A stretch of 64,000 bases of DNA from an uncultured Alphaproteobacteria bacterium (GTDB lineage Bacteria > Pseudomonadota > Alphaproteobacteria > Methylaequorales > Methylaequoraceae), in the NCBI GenBank assembly GCA_902595755.1, contig CACJRF010000005.1:1-64000 (forward strand), given 5' to 3'. The number at the start of each line of letters is the position of its first letter. Positions within the stretch are counted from its first letter, which is position 1. The notes below the pieces were generated by a model that made no database searches, had not been told where the DNA came from, and saw only the letters and a program-made list of their open reading frames with translations. Below, in pieces: positions 37,151 to 46,582 of this stretch. Both the position numbers and the translations under genes were made by a program.

Positions 37151-38505
37151 AAACTTTTAATCATTTTTATAAAATTTTGTTTACCAACAATAAAAATAAG
37201 GTCAGAAATAGACGGCCCGTTTACTTGCCCTAATATTAAGCATCTTATTGGTTGAGCAAAGTTTTTAAATCCAACACCTAGTTCAGAAATAGTCTCTTTT
37301 ATCTGTTTTTCAATACTTTCCTGACTCCACTTATCAATATAATTAAAGTGGTTGAGTATTAAGTCTTTATTGTCTTTTAAGGGTAGCACTAATTCATTCT
37401 CTTCTATGTTAAGTTTTCTAGGACTAATATTAAAATTACTTATATTATTAAATATATCATATAAATTATTTGCACGATCTTTAAATAAATTAATTAAATG
37501 TATATTCTTTTCCTTAAATTTTTGATCTAAACTCTCAAAATCATAAACTTCTCTAATCAAGTTAAATAAAGTTTTATTATCTGTAATTTTTAAATAATAG
37601 TTATTTAAGAAGTCTAATTTTTTTTTATCATGTTTTGATGGTGACTTACCTATATTTTCAAGCGAAAATTTTTTTTTAATCTCTTCTATCGTAAAAATTT
37701 CTTTTTCACCGAAGGACCAACCTAACCTCATAAGATAATTATTTATTGCTTTAGACAAATATCCCTTTTTTTTATATTCTAAAATTGATGGTGCGTTATC
37801 CCTTTTTGATAACTTTTGATTATTTTCATTATGAATAAGTGATATGTGGGCAAAATTTGGTTTATATTCTAAAAAATCAAAAATGACTTTCTGACGAAAG
37901 GAATTTGTTAAATGGTCATCTCCCCTAATAATATCTGTTACCTTCATATCATAGTCATCTACTGCTGATGAAAGAAGAAAAGTTGGGCTTCCATCGCTTC
38001 TCAATAAAATATAATCGTCAATTTCTTCATATTTAACTTCAACAATTCCCTGAATCTTATCTTTAATTTTACAAATACCATTGATTGGTGATTTTAAACG
38101 TACTGAAAATGCTTGATCTTTTGGGTATTTATCAGCTGGAATATCCCTCCATTTACTTTGAAATTTTGTTTTTAATGATCTATTATTTTTAACATAGTTT
38201 TGATCATGAAAACATTTATAAGCTAAATTTTTTGATAAAAGTTGGTTTGCGATTTCAACATGCCGTTTATAATTATTACTTTGAAAAGTTACTGGTTCAG
38301 AAAAATCAATACCAAGCCACCTCAAACCATTAATTATACTGTCTATAGATTCTTTAGAAGATCTTTCTTTGTCACTATCTTCAATTCTTAAATAAAAACT
38401 TCCATCATTAGATTTAGCGTACAAATAATTAAATAGCGCTGTTCTTGCGCCACCTAAGTGTAGACTTCCAGACGGAGACGGAGCAAATCTTGTAATTGTA
38501 GGCAT
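37147..38505 (-). CDS. gltX: glutamyl-tRNA synthetase
   Basis: GluRS charges tRNA-Glu, and in bacteria without GlnRS often also tRNA-Gln. The class I HIGH-type motif is [16 protein letters not shown] at residues 6-21, and the KMSKS-type motif is KLSKRDN near residue 240. The [12 protein letters not shown] segment between them is also conserved. The 452-residue length is normal. Alphaproteobacteria commonly have two GluRS genes, and this is the one linked to gltA. Only six bases separate it from lexA, where related genomes usually carry comEC. Confidence 0.95.
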   Translation of the reverse strand: MPTITRFAPSPSGSLHLGGARTALFNYLYAKSNDGSFYLRIEDSDKERSSKESIDSIINGLRWLGIDFSEPVTFQSNNYKRHVEIANQLLSKNLAYKCFHDQNYVKNNRSLKTKFQSKWRDIPADKYPKDQAFSVRLKSPINGICKIKDKIQGIVEVKYEEIDDYILLRSDGSPTFLLSSAVDDYDMKVTDIIRGDDHLTNSFRQKVIFDFLEYKPNFAHISLIHNENNQKLSKRDNAPSILEYKKKGYLSKAINNYLMRLGWSFGEKEIFTIEEIKKKFSLENIGKSPSKHDKKKLDFLNNYYLKITDNKTLFNLIREVYDFESLDQKFKEKNIHLINLFKDRANNLYDIFNNISNFNISPRKLNIEENELVLPLKDNKDLILNHFNYIDKWSQESIEKQIKETISELGVGFKNFAQPIRCLILGQVNGPSISDLIFIVGKQNFIKMIKSL

Positions 38506-38511
38506 TAAAAT

Positions 38512-39123
38512 TTAGAACTTTCGGATTAACCCAACTAATTTACCTTGGATTCTTACTCTTCCTTCACCAAAGATTCTAGTTTTGAAGTTCTTATTAGAAG
38601 GTTCAAGAGCAATTGAATTTTTAAATGATCTAAACTTTTTTAAAGTAACTTCATTTTCATCTATCAATGCCACAACAATATCACCTGTAATAGCAGTATT
38701 AGTTTTTTTTATTACAACAATATCTCCATCAAATATTCCATCATCAATCATCGAGTCTCCACATACTTCCAATGTAAAATGGTGATTCTTATTACTTACA
38801 AGATAATTTGGTACAGATATTTGCTCAAAACTATTTGTAATAGCCTCAATTGGATTGCCTGCTGCTATTCTTCCAAGAAATGGAAGAGATGTTTCGTCAT
38901 TTTCTATTTTATTTTCAAAATTATTAATTGTTAGAGCTCTTGCCTTATGAGGCAACCTTTTGATATATTTTTTTTCTTCTAAACTCTTTAGTAATTTATG
39001 AATTCCAGACTTAGACTTAATATTGAGTTTATATCTCATTTCATCAAAGGTTGGGAATACCATTTTTTCTGAATAGTAGGATTTTAGATAATCAAGTAAA
39101 TCTTTTTGTTTTACAGTTAACAT
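38512..39123 (-). CDS. lexA: SOS repressor LexA
   Basis: LexA represses DNA-damage response genes and cleaves itself when RecA is activated. The N-terminal winged helix (1-65) begins MLTVKQKDLL, as in other alphaproteobacterial LexA. The cleavage site is A88-G89 in RIAAGNP, and the Ser-Lys dyad is S124 in CGDSM and K162 in VTLKKF. I set the start at the ATG at 39123, giving 203 residues. The frame is open to a TTG at 39159, but that TTG is the first part of a TTGACA -35 element and an SOS box lies between, so the longer form is unlikely. Confidence 0.94.
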   Translation of the reverse strand: MLTVKQKDLLDYLKSYYSEKMVFPTFDEMRYKLNIKSKSGIHKLLKSLEEKKYIKRLPHKARALTINNFENKIENDETSLPFLGRIAAGNPIEAITNSFEQISVPNYLVSNKNHHFTLEVCGDSMIDDGIFDGDIVVIKKTNTAITGDIVVALIDENEVTLKKFRSFKNSIALEPSNKNFKTRIFGEGRVRIQGKLVGLIRKF

Positions 39124-39159
39124 ATTCAAATGTTCTACATAAGTTCTACACTTTGTCAA
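39124..39159 (-). promoter_or_regulatory. lexA promoter with alphaproteobacterial SOS box
   Basis: Read on the minus strand, a perfect -35 TTGACA (39159-39154) is followed by a 16-base spacer and a -10-like TAGAAC (39137-39132). The LexA box of Alphaproteobacteria, GTTC-N7-GTTC, occupies 39132-39146 exactly and covers the -10 and half the spacer, so LexA binding would block RNA polymerase. Transcription should begin near 39125, two bases before the ATG at 39123, giving an almost leaderless mRNA. This explains the absence of a Shine-Dalgarno sequence. The element lies directly after the moeA stop and lets lexA and gltX be transcribed apart from the upstream genes. Confidence 0.8.
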
Positions 39160-39160
39160 G

Positions 39161-40348
39161 TTAAATATAATTTTCTGTTATATTATTAAATTCTAAAATC
39201 TTAACTTGTTCATTTTTTTTAATTGGATCGTCAAATGAATTTCTCATAATAATTCCATCTGATTTTGATAAAATATTCTGCATTGAACTATCTTGTGTAT
39301 GAAATATTTCAAATTTATCGCCGATACGTTTTACCCGTTGAAAGGTAGTTAATCGTCCGTTTTTATTTAAAAAATTTTTACTTCTCAACATTTGATGATT
39401 GATTTTAACAATATCTGTTCCATAAAACTTATTTATATATATTGGAAAAAAGTTTAACATTGACATAAAACAAGATACTGGATTTCCTGGTAAACCAAGA
39501 AAAAATTTTTTATTATCAAACTTTCCAAATGTTGTTGGTTTTCCTGGTTTTATCAAAACCTTATCAAAAATAACTTTAATGTTAATTTTATCTAACGAGT
39601 TTTTTACAATGTCATATTTACCTTCAGATATCCCACCAGTAGTAATCAAAATATCAAAATTTTTTAATTTGTTAATTTTATTTATAAGTTTTTTTGGATT
39701 GTCTTTGATGATATCGACACCAACCACTTCACCACCAAATTTCTTTGATAGAAACTTTACTACAAGATGATTAGTTGGTACGATTAAATTTTTTTTTAAA
39801 AGTTCATCACCAGTTGATACTATAAAAATTCTTGGTTTTTGAATGACTTTTATCTTGTCTATTCTCAAGGATTTAGCCAATACTAATTTTCTTAGTGACA
39901 TAACAGAGCCTGATTTAAATATAAGGTCATTTTTTTTAATATCAGACCCTTTCATTCTAACATAATCTTGATCAGGGATTTTATTTATCTTTATTTTTTT
40001 ATTCTGAGAGTATTCATAATTTTCTTTTGGAATTATAATTTTACTTCCTTTCGGTAATGGTGCACCCGTGAAAATTAACAAACATTCATTATCTTTAAAA
40101 TCAGGTGCACTTTTATCCCCCGATTTTGATTCTCCTACTACTTCATATTGTTTGTTTTTTAACAAAGATTTTTTATTAACCACAATTCCATCCATTGCTG
40201 AGAGATTTGTAAATGGCATATAGTAGTTTGAACGGTAGTCCTTTGAGATTATTCGTTCACAAGATTGTTCGATTTCTATTATCTGATTTTTCTTACTAGT
40301 TCGAATATTATTTTTTATATGATTACATGCCTCATCAAACGTTATCAT
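39161..40348 (-). CDS. moeA: molybdopterin molybdenumtransferase MoeA
   Basis: MoeA inserts molybdate into adenylated molybdopterin. The MoaB/Mog-like domain contains the IVSTGDELL and ITTGGISEGKYDIVKNSL motifs, and the FLGLPGNPVSCFMS loop is characteristic. Further C-terminal residues form the small beta domain. I start at the ATG at 40348 because GGTGAG lies at a suitable distance upstream and the resulting MITFDEAC start matches the family. The open frame extends nine codons further. The gene still overlaps the end of moaC by 14 bases. It implies that the organism has molybdoenzymes. Confidence 0.91.
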   Translation of the reverse strand: MITFDEACNHIKNNIRTSKKNQIIEIEQSCERIISKDYRSNYYMPFTNLSAMDGIVVNKKSLLKNKQYEVVGESKSGDKSAPDFKDNECLLIFTGAPLPKGSKIIIPKENYEYSQNKKIKINKIPDQDYVRMKGSDIKKNDLIFKSGSVMSLRKLVLAKSLRIDKIKVIQKPRIFIVSTGDELLKKNLIVPTNHLVVKFLSKKFGGEVVGVDIIKDNPKKLINKINKLKNFDILITTGGISEGKYDIVKNSLDKINIKVIFDKVLIKPGKPTTFGKFDNKKFFLGLPGNPVSCFMSMLNFFPIYINKFYGTDIVKINHQMLRSKNFLNKNGRLTTFQRVKRIGDKFEIFHTQDSSMQNILSKSDGIIMRNSFDDPIKKNEQVKILEFNNITENYI

Positions 40349-40811
40349 TTTTAAACTCACCAGATTTTCCACCACTTTTGTATCGAAGCTTTAAATCATT
40401 TATAATAATTGCCTTATCAATTGCCTTACACATATCATAAATAGTAAGACTTGCAATAGCAGAGGCTATCAGTGCTTCAATTTCAACTCCAGTTTTACCA
40501 TTACTTTTAACTTTGACATGAACAAGAATTATTGACTTTTTTTTATTTATCTCAAAATCGATACTTATAGTGTTAAGATCGATATTATGACAAAGTGGAA
40601 TCAATTCTGATGTTTTTTTAGCAGCAAGAATGCCAGCACATCGTGCTGTATTGAAAATTTCACCTTTTTCACTTCCAAGCTCAATGATTTTTTTAAAAGA
40701 ATTTTTTTTAAACTTAATTTCATTTGTAGCCTCTGCAATTCTTGAGGTAATTTTCTTTGAAGATATATCTACCATATTTATTTTTTTATTCTTAAGGTGT
40801 GAAAATTTCAT
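40335..40811 (-). CDS. moaC: cyclic pyranopterin monophosphate synthase MoaC
   Basis: MoaC converts the MoaA product to cyclic pyranopterin monophosphate in molybdenum cofactor synthesis. The conserved blocks are MVDISSKKITSRIA near the N terminus, AGILAAKKTSELIPLCHNI with the catalytic region, and GVEIEALIASAIASLTIYDM. KSGGKSG near the C terminus matches the substrate-binding tail. The 158-residue length is normal. Its start overlaps the trpC stop by four bases, as ATGA, so a trp gene and a cofactor gene are translationally coupled. This is the common alphaproteobacterial order. Confidence 0.95.
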   Translation of the reverse strand: MKFSHLKNKKINMVDISSKKITSRIAEATNEIKFKKNSFKKIIELGSEKGEIFNTARCAGILAAKKTSELIPLCHNIDLNTISIDFEINKKKSIILVHVKVKSNGKTGVEIEALIASAIASLTIYDMCKAIDKAIIINDLKLRYKSGGKSGEFKNDNV

Positions 40812-41575
40812 TTGTTTATTAAATACTTTGTTTCTTTATATATATTCTTTGATTTCATTAAACTCTCACCAACTAAAAAAGCATCTGCACCAAAATTTGA
40901 GTACTCTTTAATTTCTTCATTGCTTGAGATTCCACTTTCACAAATTTTAATAATATTGTCTGGAATTTTTGGGGACAGTTTTTTGAAAGTCCTGAGATCA
41001 ATTTTTAAAGTTTTTAAATTTCTATTATTAATACCTATACACTCAACATCAAGTTTTAAAGCTTTATGTAGTTCCTTTTCATTATGAACCTCAGTAATAA
41101 CGCTCATTCCAAGTTTTTTCGCAATCATGTAAAAAGATTTTAATTTATCGTCATCCAAAGCAGCAACTATTAGAAGTACACAATCAGCTTCATTATTAAA
41201 ACTTTCATATATTTGCCATTCGTCAATTATAAAATCCTTTCTGAGAATAGGAATCTTCACAGAATTCTTTACTTTTTTTAGGATCCCCAAACTCCCGTCA
41301 AAAAAATTTTTTTCTGTTAAGACAGATATACATCTTGCACCTGCTTTTTCATACTGTTTAGCGATAAATTCAGGGTCAAAATCATCTCTAATAACACCTT
41401 TACTTGGTGAAGATTTTTTTATTTCAGTAATCAAATTAAAATTTTTATGATTTTTCTTTCTAATATCTTTAAAAAAATTTCTTACGGAGGTTTTTCTTGC
41501 CATTTTTTTATTAAGTTTTTTTAAAATATTTATTTCTTTTTGCTTTTCAAGACATATTTTTTTTAAAATATCCAT
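40808..41575 (-). CDS. trpC: indole-3-glycerol phosphate synthase
   Basis: TrpC closes the indole ring in tryptophan synthesis. It is a 255-residue TIM barrel without a fused TrpF domain. The active-site motifs are present in order: EIKKSSPSKGVIR near the first strand, ISVLTEKNFFDGSL, ILRKDFIIDEWQIYES, CIGINNRNLKTLKID and the phosphate loop ICESGISSNEEI. It is two bases from trpD on one side and overlaps moaC on the other. The trpF, trpB and trpA genes are not in the window, the usual alphaproteobacterial split of the pathway. Confidence 0.96.
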   Translation of the reverse strand: MDILKKICLEKQKEINILKKLNKKMARKTSVRNFFKDIRKKNHKNFNLITEIKKSSPSKGVIRDDFDPEFIAKQYEKAGARCISVLTEKNFFDGSLGILKKVKNSVKIPILRKDFIIDEWQIYESFNNEADCVLLIVAALDDDKLKSFYMIAKKLGMSVITEVHNEKELHKALKLDVECIGINNRNLKTLKIDLRTFKKLSPKIPDNIIKICESGISSNEEIKEYSNFGADAFLVGESLMKSKNIYKETKYLINK

Positions 41576-41577
41576 AG

Positions 41578-42588
41578 CTAACCTTTTATTAAGGCGTTTA
41601 ATTTTTTAATAACTACTCCATTATTAATATTATAATTAACCATTTCAATTCCTTCATGAATATTTTTTGCTTTATCAGAAATTAAGAGTCCAGCAGCTGA
41701 GTTAAGTACTACATTATCTCTTATCGGGCTTGTTTCACCTTCAAATACCTTTTTCATTAAAAATGCATTTTCATTTGCATTTCCTCCTCTAAGATCATCT
41801 TCTGAGCATTTTTTAAAACCAAATTTTAAAGGGTCAAGAATTTTAACTTTGGATATACCTTTTTTGGTTACTTCAATAAATTTATTTTTTGATAGCGTTG
41901 TCAATTCATCATATCCATTAGTATTGTAAACAACCCATGCTTTTTTTACTTTTAGATCTTTCAAACATTTTGAATGAGTTTTAAGATTCTTTTCATCACT
42001 TACACCAATTATCTGGAATGAAGGGTTTGTTGGATTTAATAAAGGACCAAGTAAGTTAAAGATTGTTCTAAAAAATAGTGATTTTCTAATTTGAGAAACT
42101 TCTGCTAAAATCGGGTGAAAAAATGGTGCAAATAAAAAACAAATGCCATGTTTTTCAAAGAAACGTTGAACTTTTAATGGATTATCAAAAAGTTTGATTC
42201 CTAATGATTCTAAAACATCAAAACTTCCTGACTTCGATGTAACAGATCTATTTCCATGTTTTACAATTTTAACATCAAACGATGAAAGAACTATTGATGT
42301 GGCTGTAGAAAAATTAAAACTATTTTTATTATCACCTCCAGTTCCACAGGTATCCATGATATCACCATTAATACATATTTTAGCCGCTTTGTTTTTTAAA
42401 TAATAAACAAAGGATTTAATCTCCTCATACGACTCTCCTTTAACAAATAAAAGAGTAAGGATACTTGATAAACAAATATCATCTATTTCTTTTTTAAAAA
42501 TTTTTTTTACTAACAAATCACTTTCAAAGTGATTTAAATCCATTGATTTAATTAATTTTCGTAATATAGAATTGATTTTTTTTGACAT
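41578..42588 (-). CDS. trpD: anthranilate phosphoribosyltransferase
   Basis: TrpD attaches phosphoribose to anthranilate. The PRPP-binding glycine loop DTCGTGGDNKNSFNFSTA lies near residue 80. KHGNRSVTSKSGSFDVLESLG follows with residues that bind anthranilate, and RTIFNLLGPLLNP is the next conserved block. The 336-residue length is normal. The separate trpD and trpG indicate no fusion. A spacer of 27 bases separates it from trpG, the largest gap inside the trp cluster, and I see no terminator-like stem in it. Confidence 0.96.
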   Translation of the reverse strand: MSKKINSILRKLIKSMDLNHFESDLLVKKIFKKEIDDICLSSILTLLFVKGESYEEIKSFVYYLKNKAAKICINGDIMDTCGTGGDNKNSFNFSTATSIVLSSFDVKIVKHGNRSVTSKSGSFDVLESLGIKLFDNPLKVQRFFEKHGICFLFAPFFHPILAEVSQIRKSLFFRTIFNLLGPLLNPTNPSFQIIGVSDEKNLKTHSKCLKDLKVKKAWVVYNTNGYDELTTLSKNKFIEVTKKGISKVKILDPLKFGFKKCSEDDLRGGNANENAFLMKKVFEGETSPIRDNVVLNSAAGLLISDKAKNIHEGIEMVNYNINNGVVIKKLNALIKG

Positions 42589-42615
42589 TCTTTATTATAT
42601 TATTAGATATAAGAA

Positions 42616-43191
42616 CTATACACAATTTATGAAATTTTTTACAATTTTGTGACCATATTCAGTTGCGATACTCTCTGGATGAAATTGCACACCATAAAAT
42701 GGAAGTCTAACATGTTGAATACCCATAATCACTCCATCTTCAGTTTTTGCAGTTATATTTAGATTTTTAGATATTGATTTTTTATCTATTATAAGAGAAT
42801 GATACCTTGTTGCTTTAAAAGGGCTTTTAAGATCATTAAATAAACCTAAATTATTATGATGAATTAAACTTACTTTACCATGAACAGGTTTTCCACTTTG
42901 TATTATTTTAGAATTAAAAGCTTGGGCAATTGCTTGATGACCTAAACAAACTCCAAGTGTAGGTATTGGACTTTTAAGTTCCGAGTTTTTTTTAATTAAT
43001 TCAAGGCATATTCCAGCATTATTTGGACTACTTGGGCCTGGAGAAATTACAAAATATTTTGGATTCTCTCTAATTAAGAAATCTGAGTTTATTTCATCAT
43101 TTCTATAAACTTTAACTTTTTCACCCATTTCTTGGAAGTAATGTACAAGATTGTAAGTAAAACTATCGTAATTATCTATTAGTATTATCAT
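42616..43191 (-). CDS. trpG: anthranilate synthase component II (glutamine amidotransferase)
   Basis: TrpG supplies ammonia from glutamine to TrpE. The class I amidotransferase triad is visible as C82 in GVCLGHQ and H171 and E173 in QFHPESI. The oxyanion-hole segment SPGPSSP lies near residue 50, and the N-terminal ILIDNYDSFTYNLV strand is standard. It is 191 residues long and begins directly at the trpE stop. The gene may also serve para-aminobenzoate synthesis as PabA, since single amphibolic copies are common in small genomes. That is inference. Confidence 0.95.
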   Translation of the reverse strand: MIILIDNYDSFTYNLVHYFQEMGEKVKVYRNDEINSDFLIRENPKYFVISPGPSSPNNAGICLELIKKNSELKSPIPTLGVCLGHQAIAQAFNSKIIQSGKPVHGKVSLIHHNNLGLFNDLKSPFKATRYHSLIIDKKSISKNLNITAKTEDGVIMGIQHVRLPFYGVQFHPESIATEYGHKIVKNFINCV

Positions 43192-44694
43192 CTATTCAAA
43201 TTTTTTTGCATATTGTGTTGCTGCTAATAATGCTAATGCTTTATTCTCAGTTTCTTTATATTCGTTTTTAACGTTACTATCAGCAACAATACCGGCACCT
43301 GCTTGAACATAAATATTTTTTTCTTTTATTAAAGCAGTTCGTAAAGCTATACAAGTATCAATATTTCCATTTGCAGAAATATAACCTACTGAACCTGCAT
43401 ATACATTTCTTCTGTTTTTCTCTAATTCTTCAATTATTTCAATTGCTCTTATCTTGGGAGCTCCTGTAACTGTCCCAGCTGGAAAACCACTAAATAAAAC
43501 ATCAGTACTATTTTTACCTTTCATTAATTTTCCAACTATATTAGATACTATGTGCATAACATGCGAAAAAAATTCAACATACATTTTGTCTGTGACTTTT
43601 ACTGTCCCTGCTTGTGATACTCTACTGATATCATTTCTTCCTAAATCTAAAAGCATAAGATGTTCTGACAACTCTTTAGGGTCATTGATTAACTCATTTT
43701 TTAATTTTTCATCTTCATTTTTATTTTTACCTCTTTTCCTTGTTCCAGCAATTGGTCGAATTGTTACGTCCTTACCTTCAAGCTTGACTAAAATTTCAGG
43801 ACTTGAGCCAACAATTGAAAAGTTTTTGAAATCCATAAAAAATAAATAAGGTGATGGATTTAGATATCTTAATGATCTATAGATAGATATTGGTGAGACA
43901 TTAATTTTTTTTTTGAAAACCCGAGATAAAACAACTTGAAATATTTCTCCTTCATAAATGTATTTTTTTGCTTTATTTACCATTACCCTAAATTCTTCAT
44001 AGGTAGTACAAGATTTTACATTTTCAAAAATATTTGAACTTTTATTTATTTTTTTTTCGACGAAATATTTCTTTTTAATTGGTTGGCATATAGTTTTTTT
44101 AATATCATAAATTGCCTTTTTTACTTTTTTAAATTTATTTGATGCGTTATTTTTTTTATCTTTTGTTACAAGTTGAGAAATCATAATCTTGTCGTTTACA
44201 TTATCAAAAACTAATGTTATTGATGGTCTTAAAAAGATTGAGTCAGGTAAATTTAATGAATTTTTTTTGTTAAGTTCTACATTTTCGAAAAACTTTATCA
44301 TTTCATAACCCATATACCCAAAAATACCTGATGAAATTGAGGGAAGTTGCTCTGGTAATTTAATTTTGTTATTTTTTATAAAACTTGACAAACTTTGTAG
44401 GGGTTCTTTTTTATCAATTGCTTGTTTTTTTGATCTTACCAGATTAGTGATTAAACATTTATTATTTTTACACTCCCAAATAAGGTCTGGTCTTATTCCT
44501 ATAACAGAGAATCTTCCTTTTTGGCTTCCTTTCTCAACAGACTCGAATAAAAAAACGTACTTCTCTTTTTGAAGTTGAATAAGGATTGAAACTGGTGTGT
44601 GGATATCTGCAGAGAATGAGTGAAATAGAATTTGAGTCTTTCCTGAAAGATAGTTTTTCTCAAATAACTTTAAGTCAGGTTCTTCGATGTTCAT
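43192..44694 (-). CDS. trpE: anthranilate synthase component I
   Basis: TrpE converts chorismate to anthranilate. The chorismate-binding domain (about 240-495) carries RPIAGTRKRGKNKNED, the DLGRNDISRVSQ block, the SGFPAGTVTGAPKIRAIEII motif and the closing VQAGAGIVADSN. The N-terminal part (1-220) contains the LLES-type feedback region as FLFESVEKGSQKGRFS, so tryptophan inhibition is likely. The 500-residue length is standard for the unfused form, unlike the TrpEG fusion of Rhizobiales. The start is two bases after the ppiD stop, which leaves no room for a leader peptide or attenuator. Confidence 0.95.
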   Translation of the reverse strand: MNIEEPDLKLFEKNYLSGKTQILFHSFSADIHTPVSILIQLQKEKYVFLFESVEKGSQKGRFSVIGIRPDLIWECKNNKCLITNLVRSKKQAIDKKEPLQSLSSFIKNNKIKLPEQLPSISSGIFGYMGYEMIKFFENVELNKKNSLNLPDSIFLRPSITLVFDNVNDKIMISQLVTKDKKNNASNKFKKVKKAIYDIKKTICQPIKKKYFVEKKINKSSNIFENVKSCTTYEEFRVMVNKAKKYIYEGEIFQVVLSRVFKKKINVSPISIYRSLRYLNPSPYLFFMDFKNFSIVGSSPEILVKLEGKDVTIRPIAGTRKRGKNKNEDEKLKNELINDPKELSEHLMLLDLGRNDISRVSQAGTVKVTDKMYVEFFSHVMHIVSNIVGKLMKGKNSTDVLFSGFPAGTVTGAPKIRAIEIIEELEKNRRNVYAGSVGYISANGNIDTCIALRTALIKEKNIYVQAGAGIVADSNVKNEYKETENKALALLAATQYAKKFE

Positions 44695-44695
44695 T

Positions 44696-46582
44696 TTAAT
44701 TTAATTGGTCAATTACATCATCATTAATTGTAATTTTATATTTTTTCCTTAATGCTTCGGAAAATTGGGCTAGTAAATCTATTGTCAAATCATCTTTTAG
44801 TTTTGTTTCAAACTCCTTAAGCTCTGACTTATCATTTACTAAATCATTTTTTATTTCTGCAGTTTGAGCAATAATGATTTCTGTTTGTCCCCTTTTAACG
44901 TAGTTAACATCTTTAATTTTTGATTCAAATATTTTACTTATGAGTTGAATTGGAAGAACACTACTATCTGGCAATATCCTTGAAAAAGGTTGTACCCCTT
45001 TTATTTCTAAATTTAGCCTTTTTGCTTTATCAGTAAATGATATTTTTTTTGATTCAACTTCTTCTTTAATTTTACTGGCCTTTTTTAGCGCTTTTTCAGT
45101 TTGCTTATTTAAGCTAATTCTTTCTAAAATTTTATTTTTTGATTCCTCAAAACTCAACTGTTTGGGAGGGATAATTTCTGTAACTAAACTTATTGCTAAA
45201 CCTTCGTCACCATCTGTATCTATTATATTACCCTCTTCATTAAGTTTTTGATTGAAAATTGTTCTTAATATTCTTTCATCTTTAAACTTTCCTTTTTTTT
45301 TATCTTCAAACTCACCATTTCTTTTAATTAAATTACTTTTCAATATTTTTACCTCAAGAATTTTTGAAATTTCATCAAAAGTACTTCCTGATGCCAAGAG
45401 ATCTTCAAGTTCGTCTTGAAGGTCATAAACTGCATCTTTACCTTTTTCAAAAAGAATTTCGTTTCTAAACTTATCTTTTACTTCTTCAAACTTCACTTCT
45501 TTTCTTTCTTTAATTTTAGAAACATAAATGATGTGCCATCCAAAACCACTTTGAAGAGGTGGAGAAATTTCACCTTCCTTAAGATTAAAAATATCATCAA
45601 CAATTTCTTCAGGAAGTTCACTTTTAGTATTCCATCCTAAATTAATATCCTCATTAACTAAACCTAGATCTTTTTTTGCAATAGCCTCAAAATTCTTGGG
45701 ATTGATCTTATTTGATATACTTTTAGCTTTCTGATCATTATCAACTAAAACTTGATATAAGAATCTTTCTTCTGGCTCTATCAGAGCTTCTTTTCTCTCT
45801 TCATATAGTAGTTCTACTTCATCACTAGTAACTGTAGATTTTTTTGCGTATTCCTTTGCATCCAATAATAGTGTTTCTGCATTTCTCAGTTCCTCTGACA
45901 TAAAATCAGCTTTATTGGCATTATAAAATTCTATTAGTTCTTGATCATCAAATTTGCTAACTTTTTCGTCTTTTATATTAAGGACAAAATAATCAACCGA
46001 TCTCTCTTGAAGGTTGTACTCTCCTAATTTATTTAACATGATTTGAGGAATTGTTAGACTTGAACGAATTGTTTCAACCATTTGCTCTCTAGCAAGATCT
46101 TGTCTAGTCCCTTCAACATATGTATCCTCTGAATAACCAGACTCAGAAATCAATTGTCTAAATTGAAGCTCACTAAATTGTCCTAGATCATCTTTGAAAG
46201 CATCATCCTTAAGGATCTTATCTCTAACATTTATATCGCTTACTGATAAACCAAGTTCTAGAGCTTCATTATTAAATAGTGCTCTATTTACCAAGGAACT
46301 TAAAGCCCTATCTACATACCCAAATTCTCTAGATTTTTGAATATCTAGTGACGAGCCTAAAAGTTTTCTTATTTCCTCAGTTTGTCTAGAATATAACGAA
46401 TAAAACTCTTTAGCTGAAATATCTAATTTTCCAACTGTAGCAACTGTAGATTGTTTTTTCCCAACACCAACCAAATCTTCAGTTCCCCACATACCAAAAC
46501 TGATAATAAGTATTGTTAATAGACTACCAAAAATAATTTTAAGTATTGAGTTTTTTGAACTGTTTCTTAAAGTTGTAAGCAT
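44696..46582 (-). CDS. ppiD: PpiD-like peptidyl-prolyl isomerase (SurA_N/parvulin), membrane-anchored
   Basis: This periplasmic folding factor is anchored by an N-terminal transmembrane helix (about residues 13-32, rich in isoleucine). A SurA_N-like chaperone domain follows (about 45-200). The single parvulin domain spans about residues 264-360, with the diagnostic NLKEGEISPPLQSGFGWHII segment. The C-terminal part to residue 628 is charged and less conserved. The 24 bases to the divergent tpiA are all A/T, with no Shine-Dalgarno on either side. The gene heads the minus-strand series ppiD-trpEGDC-moaC-moeA-lexA-gltX-gltA. Confidence 0.9.
   Translation of the reverse strand: MLTTLRNSSKNSILKIIFGSLLTILIISFGMWGTEDLVGVGKKQSTVATVGKLDISAKEFYSLYSRQTEEIRKLLGSSLDIQKSREFGYVDRALSSLVNRALFNNEALELGLSVSDINVRDKILKDDAFKDDLGQFSELQFRQLISESGYSEDTYVEGTRQDLAREQMVETIRSSLTIPQIMLNKLGEYNLQERSVDYFVLNIKDEKVSKFDDQELIEFYNANKADFMSEELRNAETLLLDAKEYAKKSTVTSDEVELLYEERKEALIEPEERFLYQVLVDNDQKAKSISNKINPKNFEAIAKKDLGLVNEDINLGWNTKSELPEEIVDDIFNLKEGEISPPLQSGFGWHIIYVSKIKERKEVKFEEVKDKFRNEILFEKGKDAVYDLQDELEDLLASGSTFDEISKILEVKILKSNLIKRNGEFEDKKKGKFKDERILRTIFNQKLNEEGNIIDTDGDEGLAISLVTEIIPPKQLSFEESKNKILERISLNKQTEKALKKASKIKEEVESKKISFTDKAKRLNLEIKGVQPFSRILPDSSVLPIQLISKIFESKIKDVNYVKRGQTEIIIAQTAEIKNDLVNDKSELKEFETKLKDDLTIDLLAQFSEALRKKYKITINDDVIDQLN

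Noticed and set aside
39124..39159. A 12-residue N-terminal extension of LexA starting at TTG 39159.
   Set aside because: The TTG is part of a consensus -35, the SOS box lies within the extension, and the family N terminus begins at the ATG at 39123.
42589..42615. The 27-base gap between trpG and trpD as a regulatory site.
   Set aside because: It contains only A/T-rich sequence with no repeat or stem.
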